From Flavicella sp049625305 (GTDB lineage: Bacteria > Bacteroidota > Bacteroidia > Flavobacteriales > Flavobacteriaceae), in assembly GCA_049625305.1 (NCBI GenBank), contig JBMZVD010000052.1, positions 1 to 15,862 on the forward strand: a stretch of 15,862 bases of DNA, given 5' to 3'. The notes below the pieces were generated by a model. It searched no databases. It was given only the letters and a program-made list of their open reading frames with translations, and was not told the DNA's origin. Each line of letters starts with the position of its first letter. The first letter of the stretch is position 1. A program made the translations under genes and the position numbers. Of the stretch, positions 1-6,831 are shown piece after piece.

Positions 1-709
1 AAGAGGCAGAGAATTCTCCTATGTTAGAATTGATATTAATGATATCTTTGGCTGGATTTGGATAAACCCTTGAAGAGATATCACTAACACTGACTGACAT
101 AGTTGTTTTTGTTTTTTCAGTAATAGTAAAATTATCCAAATTAAACACACCAGGATTTGGCATGCTACCAACAGAAACTGCAGAATAAACTTGAGTTCCA
201 GCAAAACTAGCAGGTACATTGAAATCAAAAGAATAGGTCTGCCACGACGAACTCACATTCGCCCTTTTTATTTTGAATCGCACATTTGTAGCTACCACCT
301 GTCCATTTAAAAAAGCATCCACAACCTCACCTCCATTAGAATTACCATTCAAAGTTATCGTCATAAAAGTAGGACCTGATTTACTATTTACAAAAATATC
401 TTTTGACTCTCCGCTTTCTTTTTTAAAATCAAAACTTACGACATAATCACCTGCTGGATAATTTTCCTTTATTACAAAGTTCGCGCCTTTGTTAGAAATA
501 GGCTGCATGATACCGTAACCATCAGCGGTAGTAACAGTCGCACTAGCCCCATTCCAAGTATACCATTTGTTGAGATATGTATTATCTACATTCGCAACTT
601 CAGGTATGGTTGTTTGAGTGGTTGAAAAATCATTATCAATAATTTGTGAGCTAGTATTTTGGACAGTCAGAAATACGAAAATTGATAAAAGTAATTTTAA
701 AGGTTTCAT
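1..709 (-). CDS. Secreted beta-rich protein with T9SS sorting domain, partial (3' end outside window)
   Basis: The frame is open from an ATG at 709 (reverse strand) to the window edge, giving 236 codons without a stop, so the C-terminus is missing. Residues 1-22 form a signal peptide (Lys-rich start, LLLSIFVFL core, ending near SSQ). The head at about 23-200 starts with a D-N-D-F-S-T-T segment, contains the paired WYTW, and ends with LDNFTIT, resembling the last strand of carbohydrate-binding beta-sandwich domains. The YPNP motif at 216 opens a T9SS type A sorting domain, cut after about 21 residues. The head is clearly related to those of the genes at 2383-3216 and 3436-4251 (shared WYTW, GDYVVSF-like, LNGNSNGG-like segments). 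The signal peptide and tail are more diverged than in the other array members. Secretion to or beyond the cell surface by T9SS is well supported; glycan binding is inferred only. Confidence 0.85.
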   Translation of the reverse strand, partial: MKPLKLLLSIFVFLTVQNTSSQIIDNDFSTTQTTIPEVANVDNTYLNKWYTWNGASATVTTADGYGIMQPISNKGANFVIKENYPAGDYVVSFDFKKESGESKDIFVNSKSGPTFMTITLNGNSNGGEVVDAFLNGQVVATNVRFKIKRANVSSSWQTYSFDFNVPASFAGTQVYSAVSVGSMPNPGVFNLDNFTITEKTKTTMSVSVSDISSRVYPNPAKDIININSNIGEFSAS

Positions 710-929
710 TGTTTTAGTTTAAGATTTACACATAAATTTAAAAAACAATATTTTGAAAAGCTTTAAACTTTAGACCAATAGCATTTTAATTATGACATAA
801 ACACATTAAAACAAGACCAAGCTATTATTTAACTTAGTTTTAGAATTGATCAAATGAAACATAAAATAAGTAAATTCACACCAAAAAAATTACAATTTTA
901 ATATCTCAAAACGGTCCTTTCACCAAATA

Positions 930-947
930 GATTCGTAATTAAGAATC
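930..947. promoter_or_regulatory. Imperfect 18-bp palindrome, possible operator
   Basis: The sequence reads GATTC-G-TAATTA-A-GAATC: 5-bp inverted arms around a central TAATTA palindrome, with one mismatched pair between. It lies about 220 bases upstream of the gene starting at 709. It could be a binding site for a dimeric regulator, but AT-rich DNA yields such palindromes by chance and no second copy was seen. Confidence 0.2.
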
Positions 948-1024
948 GCTTTTTGTGATGTTGTCCACCTGAAAAAAAAATTAATCACTAAATAACTTTC
1001 TGCAAACTTGAAACACCTATTAAA

Positions 1025-1046
1025 GACACGTTGTAACATGCGTGTC
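1025..1046. promoter_or_regulatory. Inverted repeat GACACG-N10-CGTGTC, possible operator
   Basis: Perfect 6-bp GC-containing arms flank a 10-base spacer that itself holds TGT-A-ACA. The GC content of the arms stands out from the AT-rich surroundings. There is no U-tract on either side, so it does not look like a terminator. A regulator-binding site is possible but unproven. Confidence 0.25.
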
Positions 1047-1273
1047 AAATCATGACCTATTAATAATTTTAATTGCTCGATTTAGTAATTTATTTAAAAT
1101 AAATGTCGCAGAATCCTCATTAGGAACACAAACATGTAACTATATAAATCTGAATTCATTAACAATCTCCATGTGATTCATCATACATGCTAAGTATTAA
1201 GATATAGAGTTTTCTTAAGAAGTTATACTAAAAAAAACAATATCATTAGCACATGTTACAGGTTAGATCATTT

Positions 1274-1308
1274 AAAAAAAAACCTCAAACGAAAATCGTT
1301 TGAGGTTT
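1274..1308 (-). terminator. Rho-independent terminator of the gene at 1335-2177
   Basis: A perfect 12-13 bp stem (arms 1281-1292 and 1296-1307, loop AAA) begins 27 bases after the stop codon. On the minus strand it is followed by a run of U from the A-run at 1274-1282. The core arms CCTCAAAC/GTTTGAGG recur in the terminators at 2322-2360, 3377-3411 and 5294-5327. Confidence 0.9.
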
Positions 1309-1334
1309 AATATAAATTTGGATGTAAAAATCTG

Positions 1335-2177
1335 TTACTCTACAACAATTTTTTTAGCAGAGGATTTACCGTCAGCAAAAACAGTTAAGATATATACTCC
1401 TTTTGGCAATTTAGAAACATCAACAGTTGAACCATTATAGGGTGCAGAAATTGATTGACCAAGAGCATTTACAAGTGAAACAGCTTCTACTATATCAGTA
1501 GCGGATACAAACAATTTATCAGAGACTGGATTTGGATATATATTCAATCCTGATACAGCGTTATTATCATTAGACAAGTTTGAATTCGGCACATGAACAA
1601 GTGAAAAATCATCGAAAGTAATACTACCAGCTGTCAATAATCCATTACCTAGGTTTAATTTAAAACCAACATATCCTACTTCAGAAGCCTCAAATCTTAA
1701 ATTTCTTGTGTACGTTTTTGAAGTACCTTTAGCAGGTATTGGTGCTTGGTAAGATGCCGCATCAAAATTAGCTAAATCATCCGTTACAAAACATTGCATT
1801 TTATTAGTGGTTACTGTTACATTATCCTTAAAAAACAAGAATGCAATTTTTTTTGTAGAGACTTCAGCATCAGCAGAGGTAGATATTTTCACTTTCAATT
1901 CGTAAATACCCTCTTCAGAAATATTGACATTTTGACCAATACCAACCGTTTTGGCCTGAGCAACGTATTTTACAGCTTTATCAACTATTGTTGGAGCAGC
2001 TCCATCTTGATGGTGATTTTCATACCAAACACCTAAATTACCGCTATCAGGCGCAACGTAATCAGCTCTATCGGATAGTGTTGTTGTTGTTGAAATAGTT
2101 CCATCTGTGAACAAATTGGTTTGTCCAAAAGATAATGTCGTAGCCAAGGCAGCTAAAATAAAAGTAATTTTTTTCAT
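1335..2177 (-). CDS. Secreted beta-rich protein with T9SS type A sorting domain (head type B)
   Basis: The ATG at 2177 is chosen because it begins the MKKITF signal peptide shared by three other array members; an in-frame extension to 2267 has no signal character. The 280-residue product has a signal peptide at 1-19 (ending SFGQ) and a beta-rich head at about 20-200. The head contains an E-G-I-Y-E-L-K-V-K-I strand and ends with the F-D-D-F-S-L pattern often seen at the last strand of carbohydrate-binding jelly rolls. The sorting domain begins at YPNP (214) and keeps NALGQ, NGS.VDV, LP.GVY and GKSS. The head is most like that of 5352-6248 and the pseudogene at 4507-5206. A terminator follows 27 bases after the stop. 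Export by T9SS is well supported; ligand and role are unknown, with glycan binding for the nearby locus the best guess. Confidence 0.9.
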   Translation of the reverse strand: MKKITFILAALATTLSFGQTNLFTDGTISTTTTLSDRADYVAPDSGNLGVWYENHHQDGAAPTIVDKAVKYVAQAKTVGIGQNVNISEEGIYELKVKISTSADAEVSTKKIAFLFFKDNVTVTTNKMQCFVTDDLANFDAASYQAPIPAKGTSKTYTRNLRFEASEVGYVGFKLNLGNGLLTAGSITFDDFSLVHVPNSNLSNDNNAVSGLNIYPNPVSDKLFVSATDIVEAVSLVNALGQSISAPYNGSTVDVSKLPKGVYILTVFADGKSSAKKIVVE

Positions 2178-2321
2178 AATTGATTGTTTAATGTTTGACA
2201 TAAAATTATTGAAATTGATTTTTAAACAATAGCAATAAATGCACAAGGGATGACGCTTTTGTAACAAATCAATTTACTAAACTCTTAAAAACATAGGATT
2301 TGAAGCAAAAATTAACATATA

Positions 2322-2360
2322 TCAAAAGAAAAGCCTCAAACATGAAGTTTGAGGCTTTTA
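2322..2360 (-). terminator. Rho-independent terminator of the gene at 2383-3216
   Basis: A 13-bp stem (arms 2329-2341 and 2347-2359, 5-base loop) starts 23 bases after the stop codon. It carries the shared CCTCAAAC/GTTTGAGG core, but with a G-C pair next to it where the other copies have A-T. Both arms have changed together, so pairing is preserved. Confidence 0.85.
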
Positions 2361-2382
2361 TTGCACTTAAAAATTGTAGTAA

Positions 2383-3216
2383 TTAGTCTACAATCACTTT
2401 TTGAGAAGATGATTTACCACCTGCAACTACAGTTAAGACATACACATCGTTTGGCAATGCAGCAACATCAACAGAAGATCCATTAAAAATAGCAGGAACT
2501 GTTTGACCTAATGCGTTTGTCAAAGAAACAGACTCGATAGCTTCAGTAGCAGATACGTATACTTCATCAGACGCAGGGTTTGGATAAATTTTTAAAGAGG
2601 TATCAAGTTTATTATCAGCACTTGCAGTAAATGAAGTAACTGTGAAATTATCAAAATGAAAGACACCTCCATCCTTATCTATCATATGTGAAAACATGAT
2701 TGCTTTTCCATCAGATGCACTAGCAATTGAAGTATTAAAAGAAAATGTTTTAGCAACGCCTAATTCAAGTTCTTGAGCGGGAATTCTAAATTTTTTGTAT
2801 TGGAGATTAATCTGATTATCAGTTGCATCCCATAAAACACCACCGTTTGAATTATCATTCAGCGCAATATCTTGATATGCGATTGCTCCATTTGTGTTAT
2901 CTCTTACAAAAACAGAAAAAACTCTTTTAGTTCCAGACACCCATTTAACACTAAAACTAACAACATACTCTCCAGCTGAAAGTGGGTTTTTAATATTCAA
3001 AATAGATGTTGAAGTTTCAGGAGGACTCATAACTGCGTGATCATTTACGGTATCAATGGTAACATAGTCAACTTTGGTGCTCCATGTATACCATTCATTA
3101 TTACCATATCCAGAACTCGGAACAGCTGAGGCAGTAGTAGTTGAAAAATCATTTGAGAATTGCGCAGTTAACAATGATGAAAGACACATTGTCACAATAA
3201 ATGTAATTTTTTTCAT
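2383..3216 (-). CDS. Secreted beta-rich protein with T9SS type A sorting domain (head type A)
   Basis: The ATG at 3216 starts the shared MKKITF signal peptide; the in-frame upstream stretch to 3396 is hydrophobic low-complexity AT-rich DNA that overlaps the next gene's terminator, so it is not counted. The 277-residue product has a signal peptide at 1-19 (ending LLTAQ) and a head with the type A marks: N-D-F-S-T-T-T, WYTW, G-E-Y-V-V-S-F, V-F-V-R-D-N-T, A-L-N-D-N-S-N-G-G and a closing F-H-F-D-N-F-T-V. The T9SS sorting domain starts at YPNP (211). In this tail the usual GVY is DVY. A possible -7 box lies at 3285-3292, about 70 bases upstream. The protein is probably released or anchored at the surface. 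Its fold suggests, but does not prove, carbohydrate binding. Confidence 0.9.
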   Translation of the reverse strand: MKKITFIVTMCLSSLLTAQFSNDFSTTTASAVPSSGYGNNEWYTWSTKVDYVTIDTVNDHAVMSPPETSTSILNIKNPLSAGEYVVSFSVKWVSGTKRVFSVFVRDNTNGAIAYQDIALNDNSNGGVLWDATDNQINLQYKKFRIPAQELELGVAKTFSFNTSIASASDGKAIMFSHMIDKDGGVFHFDNFTVTSFTASADNKLDTSLKIYPNPASDEVYVSATEAIESVSLTNALGQTVPAIFNGSSVDVAALPNDVYVLTVVAGGKSSSQKVIVD

Positions 3217-3284
3217 AAAAGTAAATTGTTTGAATTGAATAAAAATACTAATTTTTTTTGGGAATTTCAACAATATTAACAATT

Positions 3285-3292
3285 CAAACATA
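3285..3292 (-). promoter_or_regulatory. Candidate -7 promoter box for the gene at 2383-3216
   Basis: On the minus strand this reads TATGTTTG, matching the Bacteroidota -7 consensus TAnnTTTG. It would give a leader of roughly 65 bases. The only TTG nearby (3306-3308) is closer than the usual spacing for a -33 element, so support rests on the -7 match alone. Confidence 0.35.
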
Positions 3293-3370
3293 TGTAATAA
3301 TATAACAAATAGAATAAAACACGCTTTGGTAAAAAAAACTAAAAAATAAAGCATTTCAAAAAACAGCATT

Positions 3371-3582
3371 ATAACTACAAAAAAAACCTCAAACATAAAG
3401 TTTGAGGTTTTAATGTAATTAAAAAAGTAAAGTAATTACTCTACTACAACTTTTTGAGCAGAAGATTTTCCACCAGCTACAACAGTTAAGATGTATACAC
3501 CGTTTGGCAATCCAGCAACATCAACAGATGACCCATTGAATGGTGCAGCAACTGTTTGTCCTAAAGCGTTAACCAAAGAAAC
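3371..3582. repeat. Near-identical tail-plus-terminator repeat, copy 1
   Basis: This 212-base segment covers the terminator, the 3' UTR and the last 49 codons of the gene at 3436-4251. It aligns without gaps to 5287-5498 (offset 1916); I count nine differences by eye. Similarity falls sharply upstream in the head-coding part. The repeat therefore marks a recently copied or converted tail module rather than a whole-gene duplication. Confidence 0.85.
3377..3411 (-). terminator. Rho-independent terminator of the gene at 3436-4251
   Basis: The stem CCTCAAAC (3387-3394) / GTTTGAGG (3400-3407) is extended by four A-U pairs, with a 5-base loop. It begins 24 bases after the stop codon. The A-run at 3379-3386 gives the U-tract on the minus strand. 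Confidence 0.85.
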
Positions 3583-4251
3583 TGTCTGCACTGAAGATGC
3601 AGATGAAATATAGATAACATCATTTGCAGGGTTAGGATATACAGACAAACCAGCTACACCTTCTGCATCAGAACTTAAAGTAGCTTCTGTAATTGAAAAA
3701 TTATCAAAGTGTAAATCACCTCCATCTTTATCGTAACTAAATGAAACCATTATTGTTTTTCCATTAGACCCTGGAGCGACTGTAGTATTGAAAGAATACG
3801 TTTTAAAAGTCTCTGTTATATTATTAGCTAGAACCCTAAATGTATCGTAAACAGGTGTTGACCAGGATGCTTCGTTTATAATACCATCACCAGAATTATC
3901 ATTCAAAGCAACAGCTTGGTAAATTGTCTGTGTATTATCCCTAACAAAAACAGATAAAGGCTTTGCAGTAGTACCAGCGGATCTCTTAATATCGAAACCA
4001 ATAACATAATCTCCAGAATCTAATGTATATTTAATATTCAAAACAGCATTTTTGTCAACAGGTGTCAAAACAGCCCATTCATTAGTGGTATCAACAGATA
4101 CTTGAGCGGCATTATTAGGCCAAGTAAACCATTCGTTAGTAGTAGCATCACTTGGAGCTTTTACTTCAGTTACTCCAGTAAAATCGTTGGAAAATTGAGC
4201 AAATGACAGTGAGGAAATAAGCACTGTCATGATAAATGTAATTTTTTTCAT
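3436..4251 (-). CDS. Secreted beta-rich protein with T9SS type A sorting domain (head type A)
   Basis: The ATG at 4251 starts an MKKITF signal peptide (1-19, ending SFAQ); the longer in-frame start at 4320 adds only non-signal sequence. The 271-residue product has a type A head sharing N-D-F-T, W-F-T-W, V-F-V-R-D-N-T, V-A-L-N-D-N-S-G-D-G and L-H-F-D-N-F-S-I with the gene at 2383-3216. The sorting domain starts at YPNP (205). Its last 45 residues are almost the same as those of the gene at 5352-6248, differing only at the final two positions, and the match extends at DNA level into the terminator. The region upstream contains an inverted repeat (4286-4300). Export by T9SS is well supported. 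Function is not known; carbohydrate binding is inferred from the fold-like strand pattern. Confidence 0.9.
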   Translation of the reverse strand: MKKITFIMTVLISSLSFAQFSNDFTGVTEVKAPSDATTNEWFTWPNNAAQVSVDTTNEWAVLTPVDKNAVLNIKYTLDSGDYVIGFDIKRSAGTTAKPLSVFVRDNTQTIYQAVALNDNSGDGIINEASWSTPVYDTFRVLANNITETFKTYSFNTTVAPGSNGKTIMVSFSYDKDGGDLHFDNFSITEATLSSDAEGVAGLSVYPNPANDVIYISSASSVQTVSLVNALGQTVAAPFNGSSVDVAGLPNGVYILTVVAGGKSSAQKVVVE

Positions 4252-4285
4252 AATGTAAAATGTTGATTGATTTAATTTGTTATAA

Positions 4286-4300
4286 CATTCGTTTCGAATG
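4286..4300. promoter_or_regulatory. Short inverted repeat CATTCG-TTT-CGAATG upstream of the gene at 3436-4251
   Basis: Perfect 6-bp arms surround a 3-base loop, 35 bases upstream of the start codon. It could be an operator or a 5' leader hairpin. No second copy was found upstream of the other array genes, so significance is uncertain. Confidence 0.2.
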
Positions 4301-4446
4301 CTTTGCAATAATAATAACACAAATTAACAGCAGAATAATACAAATTGCACCAAATCAATAACATTTCTTTAAGAACAAAACAAAAGCGGAAAAATAAAAA
4401 TTAGACAAACCAATTTAACTCTACATAAAAAAAACAAAAAAAAACT

Positions 4447-4476
4447 AAAGACCTTAAATAAAGTGTTTTAGGTTTT
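4447..4476 (-). terminator. Decayed copy of the array terminator
   Basis: Positioned just past the pseudogene's end, this segment aligns to the live terminators (ACCT and AGGT arms and the flanking A and T runs survive), but mismatches break the middle of the stem. It appears to be a relic that has decayed together with the gene. Confidence 0.5.
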
Positions 4477-4506
4477 AAAAAGTATTAAAATTCTGAAAAG
4501 CTAACT

Positions 4507-5206
4507 CTACAATAACTTTTTGAGAAGAAATTTTCCTTCATCTACTATAGTCAAGATACGTACAGCGAATGACAATAAAGCAACGTCTAGAAAAGCCACA
4601 TTGAATGATGCAGCTAAAGTTTTTACAAAAGCGCCAACCAAAGAAACAGATTCGGTAGACTCGACAACAGATATATTTACTAAATCAGATGAAGGATTTG
4701 GGTATATTAACAGTCTAATAACTACATTTAATTCATTAGAGATAATGATAAGAGTGATAACAATATTATCAATTTCAATATGATAATAATCACAGCTTAG
4801 TGTATAGACGTTTGTTGTGGTATGTAAACGTTTAAGTCAACGTTGGCATCTACATCAAAAGTAGCAAGGATATTTTTTGTTGAAACAATTCTTGTAGATT
4901 GTTTTAGCTACAAATTTGTGCCAACAGATTTAAATTGAGAATAAATTTCAGCTGCTACCACTGAAAAAAAAGCTTATTTAACTCCATTACCTGTAGAATA
5001 CTAGAATAAAAGCATATGAACATATTCTTTAACAAAACGTAATAATTTATAGGCGGATCTGTAGATTGCTTTATCACAAGAAAAGATAAAGTATAAGTAC
5101 CTTCAATTAAAGATATTAGTCTACTCAATAGAGTTTGTCAACTATTTCTTGTAAATCATACCGACTTGTCAACAATATTAAGTGAAGAATCTGTAAATTA
5201 TTTTAT
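4507..5206 (-). pseudogene. Decayed array member with T9SS sorting-domain remnant (head type B)
   Basis: Read on the minus strand, the 3' part still gives I-Y-P-N-P-S-S-D, then E-S-V-S-L-V, L-D-V-A-L and R-I-L-T-I-V, plainly the array sorting domain. However, NGS and LPNGVY are lost. A 1-base deletion near 4525 (compared with the live genes) shifts the GKSS end and brings in an early TAG at 4507-4509. At the 5' end the start codon is ATA (5204-5206) where the relatives have ATG, the third codon AAA has become TAA, and the signal peptide region is shortened. Internal stretches, such as I-V-D-K and the segment near 5090-5125, match the gene at 1335-2177 best. The plus-strand reading frame at 4520-4783 is the mirror of this relic, not a gene. 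Confidence 0.85.
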
Positions 5207-5286
5207 TATTGATTGTTTATATTAATTACAATAGTAATTAAGCTTGAGAAACTATATTAAAGCGAAAATACAATATCACAAATAAA

Positions 5287-5498
5287 ATAACTACAAAAAA
5301 AACCTCAAACGTAAAGTTTGAGGTTTTAATGTAATTAAAAAAGTAAAGTGATTACTTTATTACAACTTTTTGAGCTGAAGATTTTCCACCAGCTACAACA
5401 GTTAAGATGTATACACCATTTGGCAATCCAGCAACGTCAACAGAAGATCCATTGAATGGTGCAGCAACTGTTTGTCCTAAAGCGTTAACCAAAGAAAC
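5287..5498. repeat. Near-identical tail-plus-terminator repeat, copy 2
   Basis: Second copy of the 212-base segment at 3371-3582. It spans the terminator, the 3' UTR and the final 49 codons of the gene at 5352-6248. The pseudogene lying between the two copies has not been homogenised with them. Confidence 0.85.
5294..5327 (-). terminator. Rho-independent terminator of the gene at 5352-6248
   Basis: The stem CCTCAAAC (5303-5310) / GTTTGAGG (5316-5323) is extended by four A-U pairs around a 5-base loop, 24 bases after the stop codon. The A-run at 5295-5302 supplies the U-tract on the minus strand. Confidence 0.85.
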
Positions 5499-6248
5499 AG
5501 CTTCGATAGACTCAGCAGCAGACACATTTACTACATCAGATGCAGGGTTTGGATATACTGACAATCCAGCTACAGCGTTTGCTTCAGAAGCCAATGTTTG
5601 TGTTGCATTAGCATCAAATTCTAAAGAAACATCATCAATTGTTACTGTTGAGTCTCCACATGTTGAACCGCCTGGACATGTGAACAAACTTGTAACAAAA
5701 GTATATTTTAAACAATACCATCCTTCAGCAAGATAGGCTTTTTTAACAAGATTTAGAGTAGTTCCATCAGCATTTAATGGGTCTACAACAACTCCTAGCT
5801 GGTCGTATTGTCCACCATCTGAAAGAAATGCAGGCTGTTTTGAAGCAAGAGTTCCATCATTCTTTAAAATATTAAACTGAATTGTTTTTTTAGAACCTGC
5901 AGTAGCACCTTCACTGACTACTGCGTTTGCATCTTTATCAACTAAAACAGAAACTTTAAAATCATATACTCCAGCATTGCTAATGTAAAAGTATTGACCT
6001 AATGCATTCTGTTTGTCCATATCTGTTCTAATAAGCTTCTTTTCAGGTGTTACAGTGAAGAGTCCATTTGCAGTGAATCTGAACCACTTCTCTCCTAAAG
6101 AAGCTTTATTTGTATCATCTATAACAACCTTATAATTAGATTTACCAGGAAAAGTATGAGAGGTATCAAAATCGAAATCTCCATCGTTAATTTGCCCGAA
6201 AGAAAATGTCGTAGCCAACACAGCTACTAAAAATGTAATTTTTTTCAT
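5352..6248 (-). CDS. Secreted beta-rich protein with T9SS type A sorting domain (head type B)
   Basis: The 298-residue product starts directly with the MKKITF signal peptide (1-19, ending SFGQ). The type B head (about 20-215) has an A-G-V-Y-D-F-K-V-S strand at 92-100, like the E-G-I-Y-E-L-K-V strand of the gene at 1335-2177, and ends with T-I-D-D-V-S-L, a pattern common at the last strand of carbohydrate-binding modules. Cysteines at 179, 191 and 197 are unusual in this array; the last two sit in a C-P-G-G-S-T-C turn that could form a disulfide outside the cell. The T9SS sorting domain begins at YPNP (232) and its end is nearly identical to that of 3436-4251. A possible -7 box lies at 6281-6288. 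It is the first array member in the direction of transcription. Binding of algal glycan is inference. Confidence 0.9.
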   Translation of the reverse strand: MKKITFLVAVLATTFSFGQINDGDFDFDTSHTFPGKSNYKVVIDDTNKASLGEKWFRFTANGLFTVTPEKKLIRTDMDKQNALGQYFYISNAGVYDFKVSVLVDKDANAVVSEGATAGSKKTIQFNILKNDGTLASKQPAFLSDGGQYDQLGVVVDPLNADGTTLNLVKKAYLAEGWYCLKYTFVTSLFTCPGGSTCGDSTVTIDDVSLEFDANATQTLASEANAVAGLSVYPNPASDVVNVSAAESIEAVSLVNALGQTVAAPFNGSSVDVAGLPNGVYILTVVAGGKSSAQKVVIK

Positions 6249-6831
6249 AATAAAATGTTTGTGATTAATTTGTTGATTTTCAAATTTAGTAGGAATGGAT
6301 AATTTAAAAAGAAAGAGATGTCACATTATTAATAAAACCACGCAACACCAATAAAATATGAGGATTTAAGATGTTTTGTTTAAAAAAAACACAAGATAAA
6401 GTTGAAAATAACACATATACAACAAGAATAAATCAGCTAAAAAGTTAGATAACAAATGTTAACAACAAAAAACCGATAGCATTTTACTTAGAGTTAAAAT
6501 AAATGGTGTTAAATTATACCCAATAAAATAGAGAAGCCAACCTCAATATTTAATAGTATCGTAACTCTGCAAAAGATCAGTATTTACCAAAACACCTTAG
6601 AAGTGATCAGAATAACTAACATATTTTGATATGTAATATAATTCACACAACTCAAACTAGATATTGATACTGCAATTAGTTACAGTACTAAATCTTGTAG
6701 AAAAAATATAATACGTAGAAAATTATGACTGCTTAGTTGATTGTACTAAAATGCACAATACGCACTTAAGACTCAATAGAAAATACTATTCAAATTCATG
6801 AAATGCAGGAAATATGGATGGTTAATACATT
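6249..6831. other. Intergenic region between the regulator gene and the T9SS array
   Basis: About 580 AT-rich bases with no credible reading frame, RNA gene or repeat. Apart from a candidate -7 box at 6281-6288, I see nothing definable. No convincing terminator follows the regulator gene; a GGTTAA/TTAACC inverted repeat at 6820-6841 overlaps its stop codon and lacks a U-tract. A few words resembling array tails around 6540-6590 were too weak to call another relic. Confidence 0.5.
6281..6288 (-). promoter_or_regulatory. Candidate -7 promoter box for the gene at 5352-6248
   Basis: On the minus strand this reads TAAATTTG, matching TAnnTTTG, and leaves a leader of about 30 bases before the ATG. 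No good -33 TTG was found at the usual distance, so this is a partial match. Confidence 0.35.

Larger units (their letters stand above)
710..1273. other. Intergenic region, no gene seen
   Basis: About 560 AT-rich bases separate the leftmost array gene from the terminator of the next one. I see no open reading frame with a credible start or family match on either strand. Two imperfect palindromes (930-947 and 1025-1046) are listed separately as possible binding sites. No clear TAnnTTTG promoter box was found in the minus-strand orientation. The leftmost gene must nevertheless have its own promoter here, because a strong terminator precedes it at 1274-1308. Confidence 0.5.

Noticed and set aside
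2178..2267. In-frame N-terminal extension of the gene at 1335-2177
   Set aside because: The extension is Cys-rich and non-signal-like, whereas the internal ATG at 2177 begins the signal peptide shared by the array.
3217..3396. 60-codon in-frame extension of the gene at 2383-3216
   Set aside because: It is hydrophobic by virtue of AT-rich sequence, runs into the terminator of the neighbouring gene, and precedes the conserved MKKITF start.
4520..4783. Plus-strand reading frame of 87 codons
   Set aside because: It is the mirror of the pseudogene's sorting-domain remnant; the minus-strand reading aligns with the live array genes while the plus-strand product has no features of its own.
3371..5498. 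The two 212-base repeats as ends of a transposon
   Set aside because: They are direct repeats made of coding tail plus terminator; no transposase, inverted ends or target duplication is seen between or around them.
6540..6600. Possible second relic of an array tail (ACCTCAA followed by ACTCTGC)
   Set aside because: Only short words match; there is no readable sorting domain or paired hairpin arm, unlike the clear relic at 4507-5206.
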